Shown here: piece by piece, positions 1-6,208 of the stretch
Numbering within the stretch: position 1 is the first letter of the stretch
How the letters are laid out: every line of letters starts with the position of its first letter
Assembly: GCA_903960645.1 (NCBI GenBank)
Contig: CAJCBN010000027.1
Span: 1 to 6,319 of the forward strand
From: an uncultured Actinomycetes bacterium
Lineage (GTDB): Bacteria; Actinomycetota; Thermoleophilia; Gaiellales; F1-60-MAGs149
Length of the DNA stretch: 6,319 nt
Direction of reading: 5' to 3'
The notes under the pieces: model-generated
What the model was told of the DNA's origin: nothing
The model's input: the letters and a program-made list of their open reading frames with translations, nothing else
Database searches by the model: none
Position numbers and translations under genes: made by a program

Positions 1-1830
1 GCACTGCTTCTAGCCGCGTTGGCGCCAACGGTGGCACGCGCGAGCACGACCAGCACGCTCGAGGCCCTCGGTGGCACGGCCTGCACCGCCTCCAGCGAGT
101 TCACGTGCGTGAAGCTCAGCGTGCCGCTCAACCATTTCGATCCGACCGACGCGCGACGGATCAAGGTCGCCTTCGCCGTCCGGCCGGCGAACAAGACCAG
201 CCACGGCCTCTTCGTCGTCGCCACCGGTGGCCCGGGTTCCAGCGGCATCCTCAGTGCCGACAGCTACCTCGCGAGCTACTCCCAGAAGATGCTTGACCGC
301 TACGACATCGTCTTCTTCGACCAGCGCGGGATCGGTCGCAGCGGCGGCCTCGAATGTCCCAGAGCGACGGCCGCCGCGCGCATGGATACCCAAGAGCTGC
401 AGCCGGTGACCATCGCTTTCGTCAATGCGTGCACCGCCGAGTTAACGTCTACCAGGCTCCTGCCGTACGTCGGCACAACTCAGGCAATTGAGGATCTCGC
501 CGACTTCCGAACGGCACTCGGCGATCCAGACATCCGCATCTTTGGCGAGTCCTACGGCACCCAATACGCGCAGACCTATGCGGCTGCGCACCCCGTAGGG
601 CTTAAGGGCGTAATCATCGACGGCGTCGTCGACCTGACACTGACCGGACCGCAGTTCTGGGCCAGTGCCTCCCGCCAATTCGAGAGCGTCCTCAACACAA
701 CCCTCGCAATCTGTGACAACCGACCGCAGTGCAAGAAGGATGCCAACGGCAACCTCGGCGTCGTCTACGACAAGCTCGAAGCGCGCCTCGAGCAGGCACC
801 GATCCCCGTGCGCTTCCCGCTCGCCGATGGCACGCGGGTCACGCGCGAGCTCACGCTGAGCTTGTTCCGAGGGCTGGTCAGCAGCGAGCTCTACAGCACC
901 AACGGCCGCATGATGCTGACACGCGCTCTCACTGCCGTCGCACACAACGATCTGGTGCCACTGCTGCGCCTCGCCTACCAGGCCGCATTGCTGAATCCGC
1001 AGACGCTGAAGCCGATGGTCGACTCGAGTTGGTCCGACGCTATGTACTTCGGCGTGGACTGCCGTGACTACCACTACTACGACGGGACGCAACAGCAGCG
1101 CAGCGACGCCTACCTCGCGCAAGCCGAGCAGGTCGGCGCATCGCTGCCGCGCATTGGCGGGACCACGTTCACGAGCGACTACACCTGCATCTGGTGGCCG
1201 GGTCCGCCACCGCCGAGCACGCGCCCCGCGCCGTTGCACAATCCCGGCATCCCAACCTTCGTGGTCGTCTCCACCGCCGACCCGATCACGCCGGCAACGC
1301 AGGGACGTGCGGTGTACTCCCGACTCGACGATGGCTACCTGATCACCACGCAGGGTGGCCCCCACGTGACGTTCGGACGCGGCATCGCGTGCCCCGACAA
1401 CCTGATCCTCAACTTCCTCGAGACGGGACGACGACCGACGAAGCGTGAGACCGTCTGCCCCGGTTCGGTGGTAGGCGGCTACTTGGCACTGGCGCCGGCA
1501 CGGGCGCGCACCTTTGCGTCCCTCAGCGATGCGATGGTGTCGTTCCAGAAGCAGTTCAGCCGCGTTCCCGAGTACTGGTATTGGAGCGGCCAGGTGGCGC
1601 AGGCGACGGCCTGTCCCGTCGCGGGCACCATGCGCTTCCGCGCGACCGATAGCGGCTACGCCATCAGGTTCGACGGCTGCAGCTTTACGCGCGGCGTCGC
1701 GATCTCGGGCACGGGGCACGATGCAACCAGCGGCCGCTTCGCGATCAACGGCACGATCGCGGGACGCTGGCAGGGACCGATCCGCTTCGTCCACGACGGT
1801 GAGCAACTGGACGTGACACTCGGCGGATAA
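1..1830 (+). CDS. Secreted S33-family alpha/beta hydrolase (tripeptidyl aminopeptidase-like), 5'-truncated by window edge
   Basis: The reading frame is open to the first base, and its first visible residues (ALLLAALAPTVARA, then ST) look like the end of a signal peptide with an A-R-A cleavage site. The true start is therefore left of the window, and the TTG at 19 lies inside the signal peptide. 609 residues are visible. Numbering from the first visible codon: the oxyanion motif GGPGSSG is at 76-82, DQRGIGRSG follows near 101, the nucleophile elbow GESYGT has Ser184 (nt 550-552), the acid is probably Asp427 in STADPIT, and the base His455 is in GGPHVTFG. This order and the TAP-like region around 390-490 fit peptidase family S33 exopeptidases exported by actinobacteria, which release short N-terminal peptides or act on other esters and amides. 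About 80 C-terminal residues are Gly- and beta-rich and look like an added domain. Many Cys residues suit an extracytoplasmic protein. It converges on the acylation operon and probably has its own promoter. The substrate cannot be told. Confidence 0.88.
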   Translation, partial: ALLLAALAPTVARASTTSTLEALGGTACTASSEFTCVKLSVPLNHFDPTDARRIKVAFAVRPANKTSHGLFVVATGGPGSSGILSADSYLASYSQKMLDRYDIVFFDQRGIGRSGGLECPRATAAARMDTQELQPVTIAFVNACTAELTSTRLLPYVGTTQAIEDLADFRTALGDPDIRIFGESYGTQYAQTYAAAHPVGLKGVIIDGVVDLTLTGPQFWASASRQFESVLNTTLAICDNRPQCKKDANGNLGVVYDKLEARLEQAPIPVRFPLADGTRVTRELTLSLFRGLVSSELYSTNGRMMLTRALTAVAHNDLVPLLRLAYQAALLNPQTLKPMVDSSWSDAMYFGVDCRDYHYYDGTQQQRSDAYLAQAEQVGASLPRIGGTTFTSDYTCIWWPGPPPPSTRPAPLHNPGIPTFVVVSTADPITPATQGRAVYSRLDDGYLITTQGGPHVTFGRGIACPDNLILNFLETGRRPTKRETVCPGSVVGGYLALAPARARTFASLSDAMVSFQKQFSRVPEYWYWSGQVAQATACPVAGTMRFRATDSGYAIRFDGCSFTRGVAISGTGHDATSGRFAINGTIAGRWQGPIRFVHDGEQLDVTLGG

Positions 1831-1837
1831 TCGGCGG

Positions 1838-1855
1838 GCCCAGCCCTGTCTGGGC
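1838..1855. terminator. Hairpin between convergent genes, candidate bidirectional terminator
   Basis: GCCCAG (1838-1843) and CTGGGC (1850-1855) form a perfect 6-bp stem with a 6-nt loop. The hairpin lies between the TAA of the hydrolase (1828-1830) and the TAG of the SGNH gene (1859-1857), and being symmetric it could act on both transcripts. There is no T-run on either side, so a canonical intrinsic terminator is not shown. A perfect 10-bp palindrome, GCGCTAGCGC (1854-1863), overlaps its right arm and the SGNH stop codon. Confidence 0.45.
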
Positions 1856-1856
1856 G

Positions 1857-2876
1857 CTAGCGCAGTTGCGTACCGAGCCACTCCGAGTAGAGCTCGCGGC
1901 CCGGCTCATGCAGGTGGTTCGGATCGGAGTAGCCGCCGTCGTACAGCTGCGTGAGGATCTCCTTCGGCGGGAACAGCAGCGGCACGCCGAACGTGGCTTC
2001 GAAGCGCTTGAGATACGCCGGCGACGGCACCTGATCGCCGAGTCGCGGCATCAGTGCGAAGTAGATCGCCAGGTCGTGCGCCTTCGCCCAGCGCACCAGC
2101 TCGAGCATCGTCTCGCGCTGGGCGTCGTTGTTGACACGGCCGATCGGCCACGCGCCGAGCGGGCGATCCGCCCACGTGCCGCCCTTCGGCGTCACCCGCT
2201 TCAGCCACGTCTCGTTGGCCGCCGTCTTGAGCGGGCGATCCTTGCCGGTGCAGCCGTCGGAGACGCCGACCGGGCGCTCAGCGACGGGAATCTCGACGTT
2301 CTTGTCCGCCCGGCCGGACAGTGCGCGATCGAGCGCGTAGTCGACGCGCTGCTGCAGCAACTCGAGCAGGTCGCGCGCCCGCAGGTAGGCAGGCTCGCGC
2401 GGCTTCTGCGCCGGGTCGTCCTTGAACTCCTCGATCGGTACGAGCGCCGCATGGTCGGGGTAGTAGTCGTAGTACCGCTGCGACGTGGCGACGACGTCGC
2501 CCTCGCGGGAGTACTCGACGACGATCGCCTTGGTGATCCCACGCTCTGCCTCGACGTCCTTGATCTCCTGGAACATCTGCTGCGTACCACGCCAGCTGCG
2601 CGCGAGGTTGAGCACGACGAACGGCGGCTCCTGCCCGTTGCTGTACGCCGTCGAGACCGTCTGCGGCGACACGCCCCACTTCGTTCGGGAGGTGCCGACG
2701 ACCACAACATCCACCGGCCCCTTGTAGTTGTAGATCTGGCGGTAGACGCACTTCAGCGAGGCGTAGCGGACGCGCGGCTGGTCGGACCACGCCACGAGCG
2801 CGAACACGCCGAGGATGGTCGCGGCGAGCAGCACGGCGGCGCCGAGCTGGATCAGGTGGCGGTGGCGGAGCGACAT
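1857..2876 (-). CDS. DltD-like, membrane-anchored SGNH-type O-acyltransferase/hydrolase
   Basis: This 339-aa protein has a basic N-terminus (MSLRHRH), one membrane segment at about 9-29, and a long extracytoplasmic domain. The strand-turn VDVVVVGTSRTKWGV carries Ser63 in a GTSR setting, matching the block I nucleophile of SGNH folds. Near the C-terminus DPNH gives Asp318 and His321 in the block V DxxH spacing. This is the architecture of DltD, an outer-face serine enzyme that hands the acyl group to a teichoic acid; AlgX/AlgJ-like proteins have related domains. The likely role is the last transfer to an extracytoplasmic polymer. The gene follows the microprotein with only 4 nt between stop and start and has no clear ribosome binding site, which suggests translational coupling. 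At 339 aa it is shorter than typical firmicute DltD (about 400). The acceptor is unknown, and esterase activity rather than transfer cannot be excluded. Confidence 0.8.
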   Translation of the reverse strand: MSLRHRHLIQLGAAVLLAATILGVFALVAWSDQPRVRYASLKCVYRQIYNYKGPVDVVVVGTSRTKWGVSPQTVSTAYSNGQEPPFVVLNLARSWRGTQQMFQEIKDVEAERGITKAIVVEYSREGDVVATSQRYYDYYPDHAALVPIEEFKDDPAQKPREPAYLRARDLLELLQQRVDYALDRALSGRADKNVEIPVAERPVGVSDGCTGKDRPLKTAANETWLKRVTPKGGTWADRPLGAWPIGRVNNDAQRETMLELVRWAKAHDLAIYFALMPRLGDQVPSPAYLKRFEATFGVPLLFPPKEILTQLYDGGYSDPNHLHEPGRELYSEWLGTQLR

Positions 2877-2880
2877 GGGA

Positions 2881-3036
2881 TCAGAAGTTGGCGTACACCG
2901 GAGCCAGCGTTTCGAGCGGGTAGTTGAGGAGGATCAGCGCCCACGCGAGGATGCCGAGGACGACGTACACGAGCAGTTGGTGACTGGTTACCCAGTCTGC
3001 CACCCGCTTGGCAAATGCAGCCCAGTGCGCTTCCAT
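2881..3036 (-). CDS. DltX-like single-span microprotein with C-terminal acyl-shuttle motif
   Basis: This 51-aa protein has a cytoplasm-suited amphipathic N-terminus (residues 1-19, with K10 and R11), one hydrophobic span at about 20-38, and a short tail that should be outside and ends PVYANF. DltX proteins have this length and topology and end in a hexapeptide such as FIYNEF. Published work on Staphylococcus and Streptococcus Dlt showed that the Tyr of this motif takes the acyl group from the MBOAT protein and passes it to DltD. Here Tyr48 (nt 2895-2893) sits three residues before the terminal Phe51, as in that motif. The ATG at 3036 is chosen because GAGGAGG lies 8 nt upstream; an in-frame ATG at 3084 would give 67 aa but overlaps the MBOAT gene. 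It lies between the MBOAT and SGNH genes, where a bridging subunit makes sense. Homology is inferred from motif, size, topology and position, not from alignment. Confidence 0.8.
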   Translation of the reverse strand: MEAHWAAFAKRVADWVTSHQLLVYVVLGILAWALILLNYPLETLAPVYANF

Positions 3037-3044
3037 CAGACGAG

Positions 3045-3051
3045 CCTCCTC
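3045..3051 (-). promoter_or_regulatory. Ribosome binding site of the microprotein gene
   Basis: GAGGAGG on the minus strand lies 8 nt before the ATG at 3036 and overlaps the TGA stop of the MBOAT gene (3052-3050). It decides the 51-aa start over the upstream ATG at 3084 and suggests the two genes are translationally linked. Confidence 0.75.
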
Positions 3052-4231
3052 ATGCGACGTGGATCCCGACAAACGACAGGACATACCGGGCCAGCACGCG
3101 GTTCGACGGCTGGTTGGCGATCGTGGACATCAGGCTGACGAAGGTGAGCGTGATCACGATTCCGCCGGCGCGCCGCACCACGTGCGGCAGCGGGATCGGC
3201 GGTCGCTTCTTGGCGCGATACCAGGCCGTCAGCGCCAGTGCCGACCCGTGCCCGATGCCCCAGAACAGGTAGCCGAGGCTGGCCTTGTGCCACAGGCCGA
3301 TCAGCGTGAACGTGACGATCAGGGACAGCGCGGTCTTGCCCGTCCGCCGCAGCATGGGCTTGAACATGTAGGCCGTAATGAACTTGGACAGCGAGAGGTG
3401 CCAGCGCTGCCAGAAGTTCTGGATCGAGTGGGCGATCAGCGGGAACCGGAAGTTCTCCGTCAGATCCAGGTTGAACATCCAGCCCGCGCCGATCGCGATG
3501 TCGGTGAAGCCGGAGAAGTTGATGTACAGGTAGGCAAAGGCGACGAAGGCGAACAGGAGCGCCTGCACCGGCCCGTCCCAGCCCTGCTCGTACATCGCGC
3601 TCATCGGCGCACCGAACAGCGCGTCCGCCAACGTCGTCTGGATCCAGCCGCCGATGATGAAGGCCTTGACCGCGCCGATGCCGATGCGGCCGATGCCCAT
3701 CACCCAGCGGCGGATGTCGGGGTCGCGTGACAGCGCGACGTGATCGAACTTCTGCGACCCGTCGATCGGGCCGGCCGGGAAGGCCGGATAGAAGAGCGTC
3801 GTCGTCAGCACCTCGCGGAACGGCAGCGAGTCCAGCTTGAGGCCCTGCTTGATGGAGACGTAGAGCTTGAAGGTGTAGAACGACATCCCGAGCGTGCCGA
3901 GCGTCGTGAACAGCACGCTGCGTGGCGAGCCGGCCGGGAACGGGATCAACTGGTCGAGCGGGGTGATCGCGTTCAGCACGAGCGGCAGCACGATCAGCCA
4001 CGGCAGCCAGCCGTACTGCGGATAGCGGCGCGTGATGCCGTAGAGCAGCCAGGCCAGGAGCGCCGTCGCGACCGCGATGAACAGCGTCGCCGGGTTGTAG
4101 ATCCAGATGAAGACGCCGGACGTGACCAGCAGCACCGCGCGCCGGCCTTCGACCCAGCCAGCCGGCAGGAGCCAGTAGACGAGGCTCGCGGCGAAGGTCG
4201 CGAGGACCAGGATCTGGAAGCTGGCGAGCAC
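3050..4231 (-). CDS. MBOAT-family membrane-bound O-acyltransferase, DltB-like
   Basis: This 393-aa polytopic protein has hydrophobic spans at about 4-22, 33-65, 75-90, 105-125, 175-200, 222-243, 300-315, 318-337 and 354-372. MBOAT signatures are clear: PAGPI (152-156), YINFSGFTDIAIG (236-248) followed by NFRFPL, FWQRWHLSLS with His278, and GLWHKAS with His315, the invariant catalytic histidine. DltB enzymes draw the acyl group from carrier-protein phosphopantetheine in the cytoplasm and pass it through a central channel to the outer face. Its neighbours, a carrier protein upstream and a shuttle microprotein plus an SGNH protein downstream, support that job. The protein ends GIHVA without a Tyr hexapeptide, so the shuttle is on the separate microprotein, as in Dlt. 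The start is GTG at 4231, supported by GAGGA 9 nt upstream. An AlgI/PatA-like polysaccharide acetylase is the alternative. Confidence 0.9.
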   Translation of the reverse strand: MLASFQILVLATFAASLVYWLLPAGWVEGRRAVLLVTSGVFIWIYNPATLFIAVATALLAWLLYGITRRYPQYGWLPWLIVLPLVLNAITPLDQLIPFPAGSPRSVLFTTLGTLGMSFYTFKLYVSIKQGLKLDSLPFREVLTTTLFYPAFPAGPIDGSQKFDHVALSRDPDIRRWVMGIGRIGIGAVKAFIIGGWIQTTLADALFGAPMSAMYEQGWDGPVQALLFAFVAFAYLYINFSGFTDIAIGAGWMFNLDLTENFRFPLIAHSIQNFWQRWHLSLSKFITAYMFKPMLRRTGKTALSLIVTFTLIGLWHKASLGYLFWGIGHGSALALTAWYRAKKRPPIPLPHVVRRAGGIVITLTFVSLMSTIANQPSNRVLARYVLSFVGIHVA

Positions 4232-4240
4232 GGCAGGCGA

Positions 4241-4245
4241 TCCTC
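4241..4245 (-). promoter_or_regulatory. Ribosome binding site of the MBOAT gene
   Basis: GAGGA on the minus strand ends 9 nt before the GTG at 4231-4229. It supports this non-ATG start, and MLASFQILVL then leads straight into the first membrane segment. Confidence 0.6.
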
Positions 4246-4250
4246 AGCAG

Positions 4251-4263
4251 ACGCCGACGGCGT
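4251..4263 (-). other. Small intercistronic hairpin between carrier-protein and MBOAT genes
   Basis: ACGCC and GGCGT flank a 3-nt loop, giving a 5-bp GC-rich stem inside the 38-nt gap, just upstream of the MBOAT ribosome binding site. It could alter the ratio of carrier to MBOAT translation or message stability, but stems this short are common in high-GC DNA. Confidence 0.2.
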
Positions 4264-4269
4264 GGAGGA

Positions 4270-4515
4270 TCAGGAGGTCGCCTGGACGACGATGTCGACG
4301 AGCGCACCCACGCGGAAGTCATCGTAGGTCTCGTCGATCGCCTCGAGCTTCGACCCGAGGTCGTTCTCGAGCTCGAACAGGAACGTCATCGAGTCGAGCG
4401 AGTCGAGCAGCCCGTCGTCAACGAGGTTCGTGTCCTCCGCGAGGTCGCCGTCGACCGAGCCGACCGTTGCGATCAGCGCCTTCGTGATGACTGCCAGAGC
4501 CTCGTCGCGTGTCAT
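4270..4515 (-). CDS. Acyl carrier protein, DltC-like
   Basis: This 81-aa acidic protein has the four-helix carrier fold pattern and the phosphopantetheine motif GLLDSLDSMTFLFELE. Ser39 (nt 4401-4399) is the expected 4'-phosphopantetheine site. The run NLVDDGLLDS resembles the NLFDEGLLDS of DltC and peptidyl-type carriers more than the GADSLD of fatty-acid ACPs. It should be made holo by an AcpS-type transferase and hold the acyl thioester offered to the MBOAT protein. The start at 4515 is set by GGGAGGA five nucleotides upstream; the longer open frame upstream is unlike a carrier protein and overlaps the preceding gene. It sits 31 nt after the unknown 211-aa gene and 38 nt before the MBOAT gene. 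No adenylating ligase to load it is in the window, so the acyl group is not known. Confidence 0.9.
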   Translation of the reverse strand: MTRDEALAVITKALIATVGSVDGDLAEDTNLVDDGLLDSLDSMTFLFELENDLGSKLEAIDETYDDFRVGALVDIVVQATS

Positions 4516-4520
4516 GCCCG

Positions 4521-4527
4521 TCCTCCC
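4521..4527 (-). promoter_or_regulatory. Ribosome binding site of the carrier-protein gene
   Basis: GGGAGGA on the minus strand is 5 nt before the ATG at 4515. It decides the 81-aa start of the carrier protein. Confidence 0.75.
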
Positions 4528-4546
4528 GTGGTGTTGCCGGATTGTC

Positions 4547-5182
4547 TCACGTTCGCACGACGCAAGAGAAGCAGATCTGGAAGGACGGCGGTGCGCCAAC
4601 ACCCTCGGTGTCGAGCACGCCAAGCGTCTGCAGGCGCCCGTCGACGACACGCTCGATCTTGGGCGTCAGGCGCAGCGTGCCCGCCGTCGGGTAGGTCGCC
4701 GCCAGCGGCAGCTGGGCCCCCATCAGCGCGGTGAACCAGATGTCCACGACGTCCTCGCCGCGGGCTGCGTGCGCGGCCTTGACGAATTCGATCACGGCGA
4801 CCAGGTACGACTCGAAGCTGCCGGCGATGGCGAATGCGCAGGAGGCGGCGCCCGCGGCGTCGGCGATGAGCTCGCTGGTCACCTTCGGCACGTCGTCGAT
4901 GCGGTGCGCAGCCGGGCCGGGCACCTCGAAGAAGCGGACCGTGCGGCGCTCGCCGCCGCGGGTGTACTGCGCCCGCCCGAGCTCGACGCCCTCGGCCGCG
5001 TCGTCCTCGTCCAGCGCGACGCGGACGCCCTGCTCCGTGATCCTCGTGAACTTGGCCGTCAGGAGCGCCACCGGCTCGACGGACTCGGCCGCGACCAGCT
5101 CGCCGGTGCGCGCGAGAATCTGGGACCCCTGGATGTAGTCGCGCGTCCCGCGCAGACCGACGTCGAGCGTGTGGACCGTCAT
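4547..5182 (-). CDS. Unrecognised 211-aa soluble protein in the acylation operon
   Basis: I do not recognise a family. The protein begins MTVHTLDVGLRGTRDYIQGSQIL and shows no signal peptide or convincing membrane span, so it is probably cytoplasmic. It looks mixed alpha/beta: a helix near 12-28, strand-rich stretches near 33-80, a helical middle with SFESYLVAVIEFVKAAH near 125-145, and a strand-rich C-terminal third. The region holding GSFESYLVAVIEF and IWFTALMGAQLPL is the most family-like part. The ATG at 5182 is preferred over an in-frame TTG at 5191, but neither has a clear ribosome binding site. It lies 11 nt after the LysR stop and 31 nt before the carrier-protein gene, so it is likely co-expressed with the acylation genes. 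A role in making, loading or releasing the carrier-bound acyl group is possible, but only from position. Confidence 0.8.
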   Translation of the reverse strand: MTVHTLDVGLRGTRDYIQGSQILARTGELVAAESVEPVALLTAKFTRITEQGVRVALDEDDAAEGVELGRAQYTRGGERRTVRFFEVPGPAAHRIDDVPKVTSELIADAAGAASCAFAIAGSFESYLVAVIEFVKAAHAARGEDVVDIWFTALMGAQLPLAATYPTAGTLRLTPKIERVVDGRLQTLGVLDTEGVGAPPSFQICFSCVVRT

Positions 5183-5193
5183 ACCCAGCAAGC

Positions 5194-6105
5194 CTAGGTG
5201 CTGGGGCGGACTTGGCTGGTTGATGGTGCGAGTCCGCGCGCGAGCTCGAGGAAGGCCTGCGCCGGCCCGGACAGCGGGGTGTCGCCACGGTAGACGGCGG
5301 CGACCGGTCGGCGCATCTGCGGGGTGTTCAGCAGGTGTAGCTCGACGAGCGCGCCCTCGTCCAGGCTGAACGAGATGGCGGTGCGCGGCAGCAGGGCGAC
5401 GCCCAGCCCCTCAATGACCATCTGCGCGGCTGCCTCAGTGTTGTCCATTTCGAGGAACGCGCGCGGCCGGAGGCGCGCCCGCTGGAACAGGGTCAGCGCG
5501 ATATCGGCGAACGACGAGCGGCGGTCGAACAGGACGAAGCGCTCATCCGCGACCTGCTCGATCGTGACGGATCCGCGCTGCGCGAGGCGGTGTCCGCGCG
5601 CGCAGACGAGGACGAGCTCGTCCTCGAAGACGCGCTCCGTGACGAGCTCGGGGTGCGACAGCTCGCGGATCAGGCCGATCTGCACCTCGTCGCGCACGAC
5701 CATGTCGAGCACCTCATCGGAGTGGCCGCCGCGTACCGACAGGTCGATCATCGGCGCCTCGGCCTCGAGGCGCCGGAGGAGGCCGGGCAGCAGGTACGTC
5801 GAGATGGCTGGCGGCGCTCCGATGGTGAGGGCGCCGACGCCGGCCGCCGTCAGGTCGGAGACGAGCCGCGAGCCCTCGACGAACGTCTCCAGCGTGCGCT
5901 CTGCATAAGGGAGAAACGCGCGCCCGGCCGCCGTCAGCCGCATGCCGCGACGGGAGCGGAGGAACAGCGGCCCGCCGACCTCGCGCTCGAGCCGCTGGAG
6001 GCGGGCGGTCAGCGCCGGCTGGGTCAGGAAGAGCTCGGCCGCGACGGGGCCGAGATTGCCGACCCGCGCCACGCGCACGAACGCTTCGAGTTGCCCGGAA
6101 TCCAT
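5194..6105 (-). CDS. LysR-type transcriptional regulator
   Basis: This 303-aa protein has a winged helix-turn-helix at 1-62: MDSGQLEAFVRVARVGNLGPVAAELFLTQPALTARLQRLE has the usual LysR pattern, with TQPALTARLQRLE as recognition helix, then LFLRSRRGMRLTAAGRAFLPYA. From about 90 to 295 follows a two-lobed effector domain with GALTIGAPPAISTYLLP, the VQIGLIRE strand and a VIEGLGVALLPR segment. Length is normal. The ATG at 6105 fits family starts (MDxxQLxxF) better than the in-frame TTG at 6114. LysR proteins usually control a divergent gene and themselves through a T-N11-A operator, which is present just upstream. The divergent gene is aceA, and the genes behind it form the acylation operon at 11-nt spacing, so either or both could be targets. 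The effector cannot be told. Confidence 0.93.
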   Translation of the reverse strand: MDSGQLEAFVRVARVGNLGPVAAELFLTQPALTARLQRLEREVGGPLFLRSRRGMRLTAAGRAFLPYAERTLETFVEGSRLVSDLTAAGVGALTIGAPPAISTYLLPGLLRRLEAEAPMIDLSVRGGHSDEVLDMVVRDEVQIGLIRELSHPELVTERVFEDELVLVCARGHRLAQRGSVTIEQVADERFVLFDRRSSFADIALTLFQRARLRPRAFLEMDNTEAAAQMVIEGLGVALLPRTAISFSLDEGALVELHLLNTPQMRRPVAAVYRGDTPLSGPAQAFLELARGLAPSTSQVRPST

Positions 6106-6129
6106 ATCGATCAATCATATCTATCGATA
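6105..6129. promoter_or_regulatory. Inverted repeat of LysR T-N11-A form, candidate operator
   Basis: TATCGAT (6105-6111) and ATCGATA (6123-6129) are perfect inverted copies separated by 11 nt, so the inner bases give T-N11-A, the core of LysR-family sites. It abuts the ATG of the lysR gene and lies about 95 nt before aceA. Occupancy would block lysR transcription, giving autorepression. More CGAT/ATCG elements lie at 6143-6146 and 6159-6162 and could be secondary sites toward aceA. Confidence 0.6.
6114..6119 (-). promoter_or_regulatory. Candidate -10 of the lysR/acylation operon promoter
   Basis: TATGAT on the minus strand matches five of six bases of the TATAAT consensus and lies inside the inverted repeat's spacer. 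It would place the transcript start within about 2 nt of the ATG at 6105, giving a leaderless message, which agrees with the absence of a ribosome binding site. No good -35 is seen at 17 or 18 nt. Confidence 0.3.
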
Positions 6130-6169
6130 CGACGCTCTATTTCGATTCGACCTTATGGATCGGACGGCG

Positions 6170-6175
6170 TACAGT
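6170..6175 (+). promoter_or_regulatory. Candidate -10 of the aceA promoter
   Basis: TACAGT keeps the three most conserved positions of a -10 box and would give a leader of about 40 nt before the TTG at 6222. The matching -35 region (around 6146-6151, TTCGAC) is poor, which would suit an activator-dependent promoter. The call rests on weak matches. Confidence 0.25.
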
Positions 6176-6208
6176 CCCCATTCACATTCCGGACACGCGT
6201 CCGCTACC

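Noticed and set aside
442..444. TTA leucine codon in the S33 gene and a slightly AT-richer third-position stretch around 420-720
   Set aside because: It is suggestive of bldA-type control or transfer only in Streptomyces-like hosts. The host is not established and the shift is mild.
442..1881. 479-codon open frame antisense to the S33 hydrolase gene
   Set aside because: It is a shadow frame of high-GC DNA. The translation is low-complexity Arg/Ala-rich with no family features, while the + strand frame has a complete catalytic triad.
1866..2927. 353-codon + strand open frame opposite the SGNH gene
   Set aside because: The translation is Arg/Leu/Val-rich without domain features and lies wholly antisense to a gene with conserved SGNH motifs.
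3037..3084. 16-residue N-terminal extension of the microprotein
   Set aside because: It overlaps the MBOAT coding end. The GAGGAGG site is ideally spaced for the ATG at 3036, and 51 aa is the usual size for DltX.
3036..4322. 428-codon minus-strand frame overlapping the MBOAT gene
   Set aside because: It is a different frame of the same strand with Arg/Pro/Ala-rich sequence. The MBOAT frame has membrane spans and the invariant His motif.
4516..4650. 45-residue N-terminal extension of the carrier protein
   Set aside because: The extension overlaps the preceding gene, is Arg/Ser-rich, and is not needed, because a strong ribosome binding site precedes the ATG at 4515.
4512..5288. 258-codon minus-strand frame over the 211-aa gene
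   Set aside because: Composition is dominated by Arg/Ala/Gly. The alternative frame has balanced composition, plausible secondary structure, and spacing that fits the operon.
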